Under the pieces are notes generated by a model. The model worked only from the letters and a program-made list of their open reading frames with translations, was not told where the DNA came from and searched no databases. The translations under genes and the position numbers were made by a program. 62,000 nucleotides of DNA from Cristatella mucedo (taxonomy: Eukaryota > Bryozoa > Phylactolaemata > Cristatellidae): contig WPIO01000116.1 in assembly GCA_009760855.2 (NCBI GenBank), positions 932,501 through 994,500 on the forward strand, written 5' to 3'. Below are positions 24,020 to 56,204 of this stretch, piece after piece (position 1 is the first letter of the stretch; every line of letters starts with the position of its first letter).

Positions 24020-26000
24020 ATCGTCATTCCGAAGCAAGGCAGAGAAGTGCAGTCCCCTCCCCAGTTCTTTCTGTAACAGTTGGCTTTCCTAGATCTCACC
24101 TCTGCTTTGTGCACCGGGTGTTAGCTGTTCTTTGCAGGTCCTCGACCGTTTCGGCAGCTGCATGCTTTCCGGTGCAGGCCGTCGAGGCAGCGACTTTGTT
24201 TTAGGCTGCCGCTCCAGCTGGCGCTCTCAGCCAGCTTGTGCAGCAGCCGAGTCGGTTCATGCCAAGCTTGTCCTTTGAAGAAACTCCACACAGTGTGGCC
24301 AGTGCAGCCCAAGGACGTGGCCTCGTGCGCACAGTGACATCCTGCAGTGACACAGTTCGCCTTACACTTTGCAGGAGCCGGCGAATCTGTAGTCCCAGCC
24401 AGCGTTACAACAGTAGCACCTGCAGTCTCTTGCACAGATGGCCGAGATGGTCGTAACATTACCTGCAGCAGCTGCAAGAGCTGTTGCTTCTGAGGCAGCA
24501 GCTGAGCAAAGTCAGGAGCTGTCTCTGGGTGCCTCCTCTGCCATAGCCACCACCACCACAACTGCTGCCTCCGACGTCGTCAAAGTCGACAGTGAGGCAG
24601 CTGCTCTTGCAGGTGTCGGCAGCAAGAATGGTGCAGACGAGATGCAAGACATCGTCACGAGCGCCACGGCTGCAGCCCTTCCATATGATACAGTGGCTCT
24701 CAGAGGCGGCGCTACGACGAGGCGCCAGCAGTGTGCCGTGCGGCCTGTGACTCTGGCAGCGCGCATGCAGCACATGGATGAGTGAGTAGTGCACACTTTT
24801 AGTGCGTGTAGAGCGTGCAACGTTTGGCGCGTGCGAAATTTTACACGAGCAACGTGTAGTGTGAGCAGTATGCAGAGTAAACGTGCACTGCCCTCGGTGC
24901 GTGGTGCATTCAGATGAGGGACTGCGAAGCCCTCGAGCTCACGATGAGTGGCAGTTGCTGCGAAATGTGTGCGCACCTTGCCTTGCTTGTGGCAGAACTA
25001 CGTGATGGCGATGACACGCCCACGTTGTGACCAGACCGACGGCCAGACTAGCAAGGCTTTCTGAGGCCAGCCACAGGTGATGGCATGGAGAAGGAGATGG
25101 GGGAGAGAAGCCGTGACTATTCTAGTTTTTTGCAGCCTTTGAACTTGCCTTTGAACTGAACACTTTTAACTTGCTGTTTGGACTTGTGTGATCCAAATGT
25201 GCTGAAATCCAATGCTGTGAAATCCCATTCCGGAGGCCTGAGTTACAGCTGCTCAAACTCCGGCCTCACACCAATTTCCAGCAGGTCGTGCTTGCAGGTG
25301 CCTTTGCATGCATGACTGCAGGTGGGCCCGTGTATGTGAGCCCGGCTGCTCTGAGAGCTGCATCCCAAGGCAACATGTTCTGCGAAGCAGTATCCATTAA
25401 GGGCAAAATCTGACATGCACACCGGTTGCTCAGTGTCACCACTGCAGCTGGGGGGGGGGCTTTGGCTCCCCTGACTGCTGCGAAGCTTAATCACGAGAGC
25501 AGTTTCCTCCCATTGTAAGCAAGAGCTCAGAATTTCCACTCGGAGGCTGACTAGTTGGCTTATTTGACGGCTTTCCAAACGTGGCTCTCTGACCAAGCTG
25601 ACTGCAGCTGCAGAGAGCCTCACTTCCAGCACAGGCCTCACTTGCCTCGAAGAATGGTGTGCAAGCACCGGCTGTGCAGCCTGGCATGTGACCCGAAGCC
25701 AGGTGAATATTCACTATTAGGAAGTCCTTTGACTGACCATCCGAGAATTCAGTCTTCGGACCGGTCAAGGGGCAGCTTGCAGTCTATCTATACTATCTCT
25801 CTCTCTCTCTATCTCTCTCTCTTGCTTTAAATATTTCAAACTTGCTTTTTTGTTCTTTCTCACTTTCTCGATTTTCTCACTTTCAATCTCTCAAAGTCTG
25901 GTAATTTCTTTTCTCTTCTCCTGCGCTGACTCATTCTCTCTGCTTTTCTTACTCTCTACTTCTTCCCCCTATCCTTCCACCATTCAGTCAGCATCTACAA
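22480..26000. other. No supported gene apart from an unassigned CpG-rich frame
   Basis: A (CTG)n run lies at 23981-24020. The sequence becomes GC- and CpG-rich at 24100-25060. An exon-like end at 22990-23112 (VVEHEVLQRKLYG then stop) has no partner. Interspersed-repeat families are absent, which makes 22.5-26 kb one of the cleaner stretches of the window. Confidence 0.4.
24416..24787 (+). CDS. Unassigned CpG-rich open frame (possible exon)
   Basis: This open frame has an ATG at 24438 and a stop at 24783-24785, giving about 115 codons. It is Ala-rich at first (AAAARAVASEAAAEQSQELS), then more mixed, ending MQHMDE. G or C is frequent at third positions and CpG is dense, which fits real coding sequence or a CpG island with a chance frame. 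The sequence TCTCTTGCACAG just before the ATG could be a splice acceptor. I recognise no domain. Long open frames also exist on the minus strand here, so a GC-composition artefact is quite possible. Confidence 0.2.
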
Positions 26001-26142
26001 GCGTCCGAATGCTATCCCTCCTCGGTGTGGGGTTTGAGTCCTGTGCTGGTAATCCAGTATTGCTCACAACAAGATGTGGTGGTTGCCTTCAAGTCTCCTT
26101 CCCAGCTATATAAATGAGGCTGTTCAATCAGCTAACCCATGC
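26000..26142 (+). mobile_element. SINE family 2, very diverged
   Basis: GGGGTTTGAGTCCTGTGCTG resembles the B-box region, and AATGAGGCTGTTCAATCAGC matches the family 3' end. The middle is not alignable by eye. Confidence 0.4.
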
Positions 26143-26369
26143 TTCTTCCCGGAAACCTTCTCATCCAGTTTTCATCTTTCTGAAATTCGCATTATGGCTC
26201 ACATACTGAGTGACTCTCCCGGTTACCATATTTGCTATAATTTACTATAATTTGCCAATTTTGGCATGCATAAAGCATAAAGCTTCCATGGAAGATTCCC
26301 TATCAGCTTGCCTCGCTTGTACTGCAGTACAAGGGTGGCATCGAATTAATCATCACTGCTCATAACTGG

Positions 26370-27965
26370 AGACAGTTACCACTGCCCTAGCTCTGCTAGA
26401 TCTGTATGCTGCCTTCGACACCATTGATCACAATGTTCTGCTTGAACGATTGAGAACAACAATCGGTCTGGCAGGCGAAGCACTGGCATGGTTTACATCG
26501 TACTTGTCTGATCCTGTTCAATCAGTGTCATTTGGGGGTCAGGTCTCACACACGAGACGGGTCACCTATGGAGTCCTTCAAGGGTTTGTACTCGGTCCCT
26601 TGCTGTTCTCCATTTATACACAACCTCTGGGAAAAGTGATTAAGGCCTATGGAATAGGATATAATATATAATATATTATTCATTTATAATATATAATTCA
26701 TTTGTATAGCGCCTCAAGAGAACTTAATCTCTATTTAGGCTCTTCACATATGCCTTGGGGCTCGAGCCCACGACCTCAGTCAGACCTTGGTCGGGGCGAG
26801 CACCTTAACCGCTAGACCAAACCAGCTCGGCGATACCCTTTTATGCTGACGATACTCAGTTGTATTTGTCATTCAAACCGTCGGAGTCTGCTGTAGCAAC
26901 TGAGAAATTGAATGCTTGCCTTGCCGATATTCGATCCTAGATGTCGGAAGACTTTCTGAAATTAAATGATGATAAAACCGAACTGCTGCTCATAGGACAC
27001 CCTAAACATGTTGCTGGATTAAAAGGCTTGCTCTTTATATCTTTTATGTCTTTATATCTTTATCTCTTTTATATCTTTATATCTTTTATATTTATCTTTT
27101 AGATTAAAAGGTGATGCTATTGTGCAACCATCACCCTGTGCTAGAAATTTAGGTGTCGTTTTTGACAGCTGCCTCAATTTTAAAAGCTTCATTCAGAAGA
27201 CTGCTTCTATAGCTAGCCATCACATCCTATCCCATACCAAGATTAGGAGTTGTCTCCCACAGTTGCTTGTAAAAAAATGCAACTAGCTCCTTAGTTCTGT
27301 CTCGGCTTGATTATTGTAATTCTCTTTTGGCTGGGCTACCAAAGAAAGCTATTAGGCCACTGCAGCTTACTATGAATATGAATGTGGCTGCAAGGCCAGT
27401 CTTCAAGTCCCAGAGGTTTGAGCATGTGTTTCCTTTGTTAAAAGATCCAGGATGGATGCCGGTTGAGCAACAGATACAGAGCAAAGATCTTATGCTGACC
27501 CATAAGACTTGCCACGGCTAGGTTCCTTCATACCTAGCTGAACAGGTGCATCAGTTTCAGCCTGTTCGTGCCCTCAGGTCCTGTGTGGAAAATAAATTAG
27601 CTGTTCCATTCCTCTGCTTACAAACCGTTGGCAACAGAAGGTTTAGCTCTGCAGGTCCTAGACTGTGGAACTCGCTTCCACAATTCTTATGCAACAACAA
27701 CTACTCTCCTGCTGCCGACCATGGCTCTTCCTTTTCAGTGGTCCTGAGCTGCTACTTTCATGCTGCTCACTACCTCAACTGCTCTCCTGACTCTGCTATG
27801 CTTCTCACTTTGTCTATGTTGCGTGAGTCGAAGTCTGTTGGCTACCGGACGTGTACCGAAAGCGGCTTAGGCTGTGAGTGTGCTATACAAAACTCCCCTG
27901 CATAACAACCATATGTTCTTTATGACTTTGTGGAGTTACAGACGGAGATACATTGCACGACATTA
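26370..27965 (+). mobile_element. LINE family B, longest ORF2 remnant
   Basis: This is the best family B copy. It shows the RT palm (ALLDLYAAFDTIDHNVLLER, about 26390-26450), GEALAWFTSYLSDPVQSVSF, a primer-grip-like YGVLQGFVLGPLLFSIYTQP, and the YADD box in FYADDTQLYLSF near 26845. LNDDKTELLL and a C-terminus with AGPRLWNSLPQFLCNNN near 27650 follow, ending near 27960 at AGATACATTGCACGACATT. A minus-strand SINE 1 splits it before the YADD box. A short TTTATATC-rich repeat at 27030-27105 splits it again. Frameshifts and stops show it is dead. Confidence 0.9.
26660..26832 (-). mobile_element. SINE family 1 inserted in LINE family B
   Basis: An AT-rich 3' end (ATATAATTCATTTGTATAGC) leads into GAGAACTTAATCTCTATTTA, then the head complement CTTGGTCGGGGCGAGCACC. 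A full-length minus-strand copy interrupting the reverse transcriptase gene. Confidence 0.88.
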
Positions 27966-28807
27966 CCACTCGTGTAGTGGCACCGAATTCTTAAGGAGAC
28001 AGTCAAAGAGAACCTACCTTTGTAGAGCTGTAGTTGTTGGCCTGCAGCAATTTGAACGAACTGGCAGATTCCTGGGCCTCCCTTCTGCCAGCTTGTTGGG
28101 GGCTAGGAATCTAGGGATCTCAACAATGCTGCATCCACCCAGCGTTTTTAGCATTAGTAGGCAGGAATTTATCTGGGCTGTAGTCTCGTGAGGTCAAGGT
28201 TGCTCACTTTTCATCATTATCATTATCGCTAGCTGGGGGTTGTTAGAGGCCGAGAACCTGACACCCATCTCCATCCCAATAGAACATGTTAGTGGTGGTT
28301 TGCCAGCAGTGTCTCTGCTCATCGTCAGCTGACATTCAGCCTTCCTGGTGCCTAAATTGTTTTTTCATAGGAGGCTTGTGCTGCTTTCTCGAGTTATTGT
28401 AGCCTGATGTCTGGATATGGTATTGTTAGTTCGTCCTGCCTAGGCTTGCATTCGGTGTGTGCTGAGCAATGAAAACCATATTAGTACTCTGTTATGGCAC
28501 ATCCAATCAATACCTGCCAACTTGGGATCATTTAAAAGCTGGTCTGCTTGAAATCGTTCTTAGATCGGCGCTTGCCTCAGTTAGCTGATATTGTGGCCTC
28601 TGGCTAGACCAGGAAAGCTTTGCTTCACCCTTTGCTAGGCAGAAAGCTTTGCATCGACCCTAGCCCATGCTCCAGCAATAAGCCTGCTGCTGCTGCTGCT
28701 GCCCTGCCACCTCAGAGCCAGCATCCCTTCCCTCTTTTCCATTCATTGTCCTAAATAGGTTGAAGATATCCAGCACATCTCTATCCTCTCTCTCTATCTT
28801 CTCTATC

Positions 28808-28886
<79 letters not shown>

Positions 28887-29158
28887 GGCTACTTTGGGGA
28901 TTTTTGGATGGATATTTCTTTGCAATGGGCTGGGTTGCTCAAAAGAAACCCATAAACCATTCAGCCAGTGAAAAATATGGCCACTACACGGTTCATAACA
29001 TCCAAGGCATTCGGCCAAGCCCCCTCCCTTTTGGCTTGCTTTCTCTCCAGCCTTGCTTTGCTTCAGCAGTGGTGAGCAAGCAATACTGCTGCTTGTGCCT
29101 CTTGCCTCAAGAGGTCTTCCTCTCGGAGCAGCAGGGCAGCAGTGAGTGTGTGAGAGAG
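27966..29158. other. No supported gene; (TC)n at 28780-28886
   Basis: Mostly unique sequence with a short CTG run near 28685 and a long CT microsatellite at 28780-28886. No gene or family repeat is recognised. Confidence 0.5.
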
Positions 29159-29296
29159 GAACTGGGAACTGGTTGATAGACCAAGTCAGACTTTCACAGC
29201 CGAATTCTTTCGTCAAGGGATATTATGGAACTGGGAACTGGTTGATAGACCAAGTCAGACTTTCACGGCCGAATTCTTTCGTCAGGGGATATTATG
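29159..29296 (+). repeat. Two tandem 69-bp units
   Basis: The units 29159-29227 and 29228-29296 each run from GAACTGGGAACTGG to GGGATATTATG and differ at only two positions. A third copy lies at 30214-30282. Because 69 is a multiple of three, at least two frames stay open across both units. One frame encodes NWELVDRPSQTFTAEFFRQG. In the third copy the unit leads directly into the virus-like fragment. Confidence 0.9.
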
Positions 29297-29477
29297 AGTG
29301 TTTCACCCATTCCACTACTTTAGCTGTCATTGTTCGCTGTCGGTTTGGTTAAATGGCTCCTATGCTGCCAAGTCGCTGGCCTGCACAGTAGCTGCACCAC
29401 GACAACTTGTGAAGGACTCGGAGCAAAGTCAAAATGGTTTCAGTAGACAGCTGGTGCTCATGTGATGCTTACAGGAA

Positions 29478-29570
29478 TAGCTGAATTATTAATTGTATAT
29501 TTGTAAGGCACCAGTAGAGAGCTGAATGTCTTCCTAGGCGCTCTTTGTATTGTGGAAAGTAAAACGCTAA
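29478..29570 (-). mobile_element. LINE 3' tail, diverged
   Basis: GAATTATTAATTGTATATTT, then GGCACCAGTAGAGAGCTGAA and CTTCCTAGGCGCTC. This fits the reverse complement of a family A tail. Confidence 0.55.
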
Positions 29571-29911
29571 CCGGTTAACACTAATGACGACAACAAGTGC
29601 AGCACGACTGATCGTGTGTGGCATGATTTGCATGTACTAAGCAGATGCTGAAAGGAAAAGGAGCCGGTGAGTTTTTAGTTTTGCTTTAAATCGTCATCTA
29701 AAGATGTCACTTGGTCAGTTGGTAAAGAGTCCCTTGCTTCGGGTTCGTGAGAACTAGAAGATCTCCCGAGTTATTTCAGGTTAGCTAAAGGCACAGCTAA
29801 ATGACCTGAATATTTCAGATATGATAAACCAAGAGAAGAAGAAGGGACCTAAAAGTCACTGGCAGCATCGAGTAAAGTCGGTGGTGGACTGCTTGATGGG
29901 AAGCTGTTACA

Positions 29912-29912
29912 T

Positions 29913-29997
<85 letters not shown>

Positions 29998-30001
29998 AGA
30001 G

Positions 30002-30055
<54 letters not shown>

Positions 30056-30123
30056 AGGGAGAGAGCAAGAGAGAGAGAGATAGAGAGAGAGAGCAAGAGA
30101 GAGAGAGATAGAGAGAGAGAGAG

Positions 30124-30172
<49 letters not shown>

Positions 30173-30175
30173 AAG

Positions 30176-30202
<27 letters not shown>
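29912..30202. repeat. (GA)n and (GT)n compound microsatellite
   Basis: About 270 bp of GA with interspersed GCAA and GATA units, then (GT)n at 30178-30202. Sense-strand purine-rich. All frames across it are artefacts. Confidence 0.95.
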
Positions 30203-30213
<11 letters not shown>

Positions 30214-30452
30214 GAACTGGGAACTGGTTGATAGACCAAGTCACACTTTCACAGCCGAATTCTTTCGTCAAGGGATATTATGAAAATTAACAAACCGGCA
30301 GCATTTCGGCGTCAAAATAGGAGCAAAGTGTCATTTATGAAAGTGCACCTATAGTTATTAAAAAAGGTGATCGAGATATTGAAAATGATACAGCCCGTTC
30401 TCAATTGTCTGAGCAAATTATACACGGCTTTATTAATTTAAAGTTACTGTAG
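30214..30452 (+). pseudogene. Fragment related to the virus-like block at 58.9-61.9 kb
   Basis: The third 69-bp unit ends in TTATGA, where a stop of one frame and an ATG at 30280 overlap (ATGA). The new frame reads MKINKPAAFRRQNRSKVSF. A different frame at 30336-30452 then reads KKGDRDIENDTARSQLSEQI before a stop. This last peptide resembles KVDRNSENDATHAHLSESII in the frame at 61580-61903, and the DNA aligns over about 80 bases. I infer two decayed copies of one element. A frameshift separates the two halves here. The family is unknown to me. Confidence 0.55.
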
Positions 30453-31735
30453 GTATGGACTGTAGGCCTGTGTATTTGAGCATCCCCCCTGAAGCAGTTG
30501 AAGCCACTTGACCACTCCTTATGTGTGAGCAGGAACTTTTTCTGTACATCTAAGTTTCTTCTTCATCGAACAAGTTGCAATATTTTTATAGATTAGTGTT
30601 TGTGTGTAAGAACTGTGTATGTTTAATTAAATGCACAATAATAGTGTGATACTCTTAGAATCTAATATATCTTATTTTCTGTTGTTGTGTCTAATACATT
30701 GGCTAAAACTAGTGTAATAGTGACTTAAGAGGTGTTATTTCATGTCCGTAGGGTTTTTATAATGTTAAAAACCGTATTTAGATGGTCATGAGCCGGTTTT
30801 ATATTCTCTAACTACGACGATATGCAATCTATAAACAAATAATCCAATCTTTTAGGACATTCGCTCATCGGGTGCAGTCTGGAACCTAGATAAACTAGGG
30901 AAGACTGCACATTTTTATCTCCCAGTTACCTAACCTCTGTGGTATTACTGGAAGTTGCACACGTGAGTTTAAGCTGCATTTGCACCTGCACACCACCTGC
31001 AGTGTTTTCGATTTACAACCTGTAGGCCTGGACGTGCTTGCTGCTAAGGCACACCTGTTCTCACCAGCTAGCTAGCCAGCTAAGCTCTATTAGCCGGATG
31101 GGGGTTGCTTGAGAGCTGAAACCACTATCTGCCATACAGTGCTGTGCTCCAATAAACCTCGGGCCATCCAGTCTGGCCTTGCCATCGGACCCTGCTGTGC
31201 TGGCTGATGCTGACTTGCACCCCCCCCCCTGGGTCTCAGTTAATTGCTGCCTTTCTGTAGCTGGCTAATGCTTGGCTAATCAGCTTATTCCTAGCCACCG
31301 TCTTTCCTGCCTGAAGGACTCGGTCAAACCGGAAGATCTCTGCTCTGATCAAGAGGGCAGCACCTCAGCTGCTGGCAGAAATAAATGCAGCCAGGGAGGG
31401 GGAGGAGATCAGTCCACCAGCACCGAGGGATGACTTCCAGTGTCGGCCAATTATCACGGCTTACTGAGCCCCTGTGAAAGGCCAGGCTAGAGTGCCCGCC
31501 GGTCAGCCGGCTAGCCTGCCACCCCCAAACCGTAGTTGGGCTGGTCGTGCTGTTCGAGTGCAGCCTTTATTTGCCGCCCGATAGGCCAGCGGCCTGGCGA
31601 GGCACAAGCCTATTGGCTGAGCTCACGTGGCCGAGACCGTATTATTGCCAGTCTCCAGGCCATGCAGTGGCTCAGCCAGGCAGTGTTGCCACAGTCCTGT
31701 ACCCCCTGTTGCCGCAGACGCCGCTGCCCCGCAGA
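30453..31735. other. Upstream region of the Rabin8-like gene
   Basis: The first ~500 bases are AT-rich and featureless. From about 31.0 kb GC and CpG rise towards the first coding exon. The promoter and 5' UTR should lie here, but I see no convincing TATA box or initiator, as is common for CpG-type promoters. Confidence 0.4.
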
Positions 31736-53425
<21,690 letters not shown>

Positions 53426-53523
53426 GGCAGCTGCTGCTGGATCGATCGCATGTGGCGGCACATTCCACCACCAGCCGGCCTCTTCTTCTGCGACTCGCTA
53501 TCAGGAGAGAATTGCACAAGCAT

Positions 53524-53524
53524 G

Positions 53525-53566
<42 letters not shown>

Positions 53567-53598
53567 TGTGTGTGTGTGTGTGTTTGTGTGTGTGTGCT
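53524..53598. repeat. (TG)n microsatellite
   Basis: A GT array ~100 bases after the Rabin8-like stop codon, probably within its 3' UTR. Confidence 0.95.
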
Positions 53599-54509
53599 CG
53601 CGAATATACATACATGCATGCCTGGTGCTCATGTTGGCACCTCGTGTGTGCTCTTGCCTATGGGTGGGCAAGCTCAGCTGAGCTTCCACCCAGCTGAACT
53701 GCTCCTCGAGTCATCGGGTCAAGTTGGCTGCCTAAGCCGTGGTCACTGTAGAGGAGTCAGCACCTGCTGCCCACTGCAGCCAATCATCCGGCTCTGCCCG
53801 GAGCTGCACCTGATGTCAGCCAAACTCGGTGCAGTGCCTGCAGAGTCGGCTGACTGCTCAGCACTGCCAGGCTGATGAGCTGGGGGGAGGGGAGGGGGAG
53901 GGCTATCGATCAAGTGGCAAGGCCAACAATGCACATGCCGTGGTCAGTGCCTGGGTGGGGGAACAAGCCGATGCCGGAGGCAGCACGTCGATCGTCGAGC
54001 CTACTGATCGACATGCTGAGCGATCGGTGCTGAAAGGTCAAGGACATAATCAAGCCACCAGACTTATTCATCAATCGATGATGTGTTGGCTCGCCCAGGC
54101 AGATGATTGTCCTGCAGTGGCTGCTTGCACTCACCCTGCTGCCACTGGAGCAGACTCGATGAGTGGAGCATATATGTTACTGTTCCTGACATTCCTGCAT
54201 AATAGCTGCACAAGGGAAGCAGCAGCATGCTCTGCTGCGACTTACTCTTGCTACTGCAAGCAAGCGCTGCTAGCCGCCATTTCCTGCAGCCCATCAGCGT
54301 TGCCGAGCTTCAGCTGCTTTCGGCTTGCCGTCTCGACGCCTTGTACCAAACAGTGGCCACAATAGTTGTGTGTACAGATCGTGACGTGGTGGCCCAGCTA
54401 CCAGCACATGCATTAACCAAACGCTTTTGAGCACCTGTTTGTGCCGGTGTCATCTGCACTCGGCCCGTAAGTTCTTGACATTTGTGCAGAGCCCACCTTT
54501 TGCTATGCT

Positions 54510-54632
<123 letters not shown>

Positions 54633-54848
54633 CGGCTTGTTCGTACAATATGTCGTGTCCGACATGATATGACTGATTTTATCTCCCTTGATGGCATTTG
54701 CATTGGAGCTACAGATCATGACATTGTATTGCCCAACCAGCTGTTCTATTAATGTATGCCTATTCTCAGGCAAGCTAGCTATGCAAATCAATTGCTTACT
54801 CTGTGTGTCGCATAAGACAGCCAAGACCAGGCCACTGGCGTTCCCTAA

Positions 54849-54854
54849 AATAAA
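54849..54854 (+). terminator. Candidate polyadenylation signal AATAAA
   Basis: The canonical hexamer in CCCTAAAATAAATACT lies 1.4 kb after the Rabin8-like stop. It is consistent with a long 3' UTR but unproven. Such hexamers occur by chance. Confidence 0.25.
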
Positions 54855-54920
54855 TACTAATGGGATGCCAACCATTCTCTTCGTAAGCTGTCATCACAGC
54901 CTTGTCCTAGCCAGTGGACG

Positions 54921-55610
54921 GACACTCCCCCCCAGACATTCTCCCCTGGACATTCTTCCCCCGACATTTCCCCCCAGACATTTCCCCTGGGGTATAGGTT
55001 TAAGCTTTTAGTATTGGGAGTTTAAAGTTCGTTAGTTTAGGTTAGTTTAGTTAGTTTAGGGTCGAGCGTTTAGGGTTTATATACCTATATATACTAATAT
55101 GCATAGTAGGGAGTACCGTGATTTTTTGCATCTTTTTATTGCTTGTTTTTCGTGATTGATCCGATTGGCCTATCAGTAGTTGAGCATCACATCAAAGTAC
55201 ATTTTCTGTGATTGGACTACTCAAATGGACTGTGTAATACAAGGCCAACCAGTGAATATGTCATACGGAATTAACAAAGCGTTCAATAATACTGAGTTGA
55301 TTTTATTTCAATAGAGCCTGAACATCATTTGATCTCATATAAAAAAATATGTGTATATATATATATATGATCAAATGATGTTAGAGAATATTACTTATGT
55401 AAAACTTTACATATATATGCATTTTACTTTGCATATATAAGACGTATATATATATATATATATTCTTACTTATACAGTCATCAACATTAGGGGAAATGTC
55501 CTACCCCAGGGGGGGGCAAATGTCGGGGGGGGGGCAGGGGTATCCTAGGGTCCACCAGGGGGAAATATCGGGGGGGGGGAGGAAGGAGAATGTCCCTAGC
55601 CGGCTGTAAT
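54921..55610. repeat. GC-rich inverted repeats around an AT-rich core
   Basis: 54921-54990 contains repeated GACATT(T/C)(C/T)CCCC units. 55487-55600 contains the complementary GGGG(A/G)AA(T/A)(G/A)TC-type units. The ~490 bases between are AT-rich, with TTAG-rich sequence near 55030 and TA runs near 55350 and 55450. The layout suggests a non-autonomous element or a hairpin-forming locus. No coding capacity is seen. Confidence 0.6.
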
Positions 55611-55843
55611 AGCCATGACAGCACGTAAGGGCCGAAAAGCAGATGGACAAGAGAAAGGTTGCCGACGGGGGATATCTGAGAGAAACGAGAATCAGACAAG
55701 CATTATTCTAATTAATAAATGTGGGACTTGCATAAGCCTAACCAAGAAGAACAGGCAAGTGCATATTTCTAACCGATAAGAACAGGACTGCCTATTCTCC
55801 CCCTGTCAATGGTAAAGTTTTACATAAGCAATATTCTCTAACA
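55379..55843. repeat. 32-bp inverted repeat pair
   Basis: 55379-55410 (TGTTAGAGAATATTACTTAT then GTAAAACTTTAC) is the reverse complement of 55812-55843 with one mismatch. The right GC-rich repeat block lies between them, so the two inverted systems are staggered. A separate 14-bp perfect inverted repeat (AACATCATTTGATC) lies at 55321-55334 and 55369-55382. Confidence 0.8.
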
Positions 55844-55857
55844 GTCAGCTTGTAAGT

Positions 55858-55945
55858 ACCCCCAGCAAATGTAAAGCCCCTAGAAAGAGATTGAGTTCTC
55901 TAAGGGCACTTCATCAAGTGTATTATAATTATTATCATTATTACC
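55858..55945 (+). mobile_element. LINE family A 3' tail
   Basis: CAGCAAATGTAAAGCCCC, TAGAAAGAGATTGAGTTCTC, TAAGGGCACTTCATCAAGTG and an ATT-rich end. It starts about 15 bases after the right arm of the 32-bp inverted repeat. Confidence 0.85.
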
Positions 55946-56204
55946 CGAGCTTGTAGCCGATTACGAAGAGCAGCCGCCGGAAATAACCAACTCTGGGCAG
56001 GGTAAGCCTAAACCTGCTGTACCGCATTCATGTCTGGGCTTCGTACGAAGATGTGTATGTAAAACGTGTTCTCGGTCACATCGAATGTGCTGAATCACTC
56101 TCTCGGGCACCTTTAAAGGTTACCGGTAAGAGCATGTATGTGGATGCAGGCCATCGACTCTTTATACGGGCTTTAAGAAGAATTGACATAGTTGCCGTCA
56201 CAAT

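Noticed and set aside
23981-24020. Poly-Ala or poly-Leu protein from (CTG)n
   Set aside because: Trinucleotide repeat with no flanking coding evidence.
24121-24976. Minus-strand open frames of 111-154 codons
   Set aside because: They overlap a + strand open frame in a GC-rich, low-complexity (CAG/ACC) stretch and read as Cys/Trp-rich low-complexity peptide with no family resemblance.
29815-30271. Ser/Leu-rich minus-strand frames up to 140 codons
   Set aside because: They are translations of the (GA)n array. The frames end where the repeat ends.
55020-55075. Interstitial telomere repeat (TTAGGG-like)
   Set aside because: Only two TTAGGG words occur in a loosely TTAG-rich stretch, with no regular tandem array.
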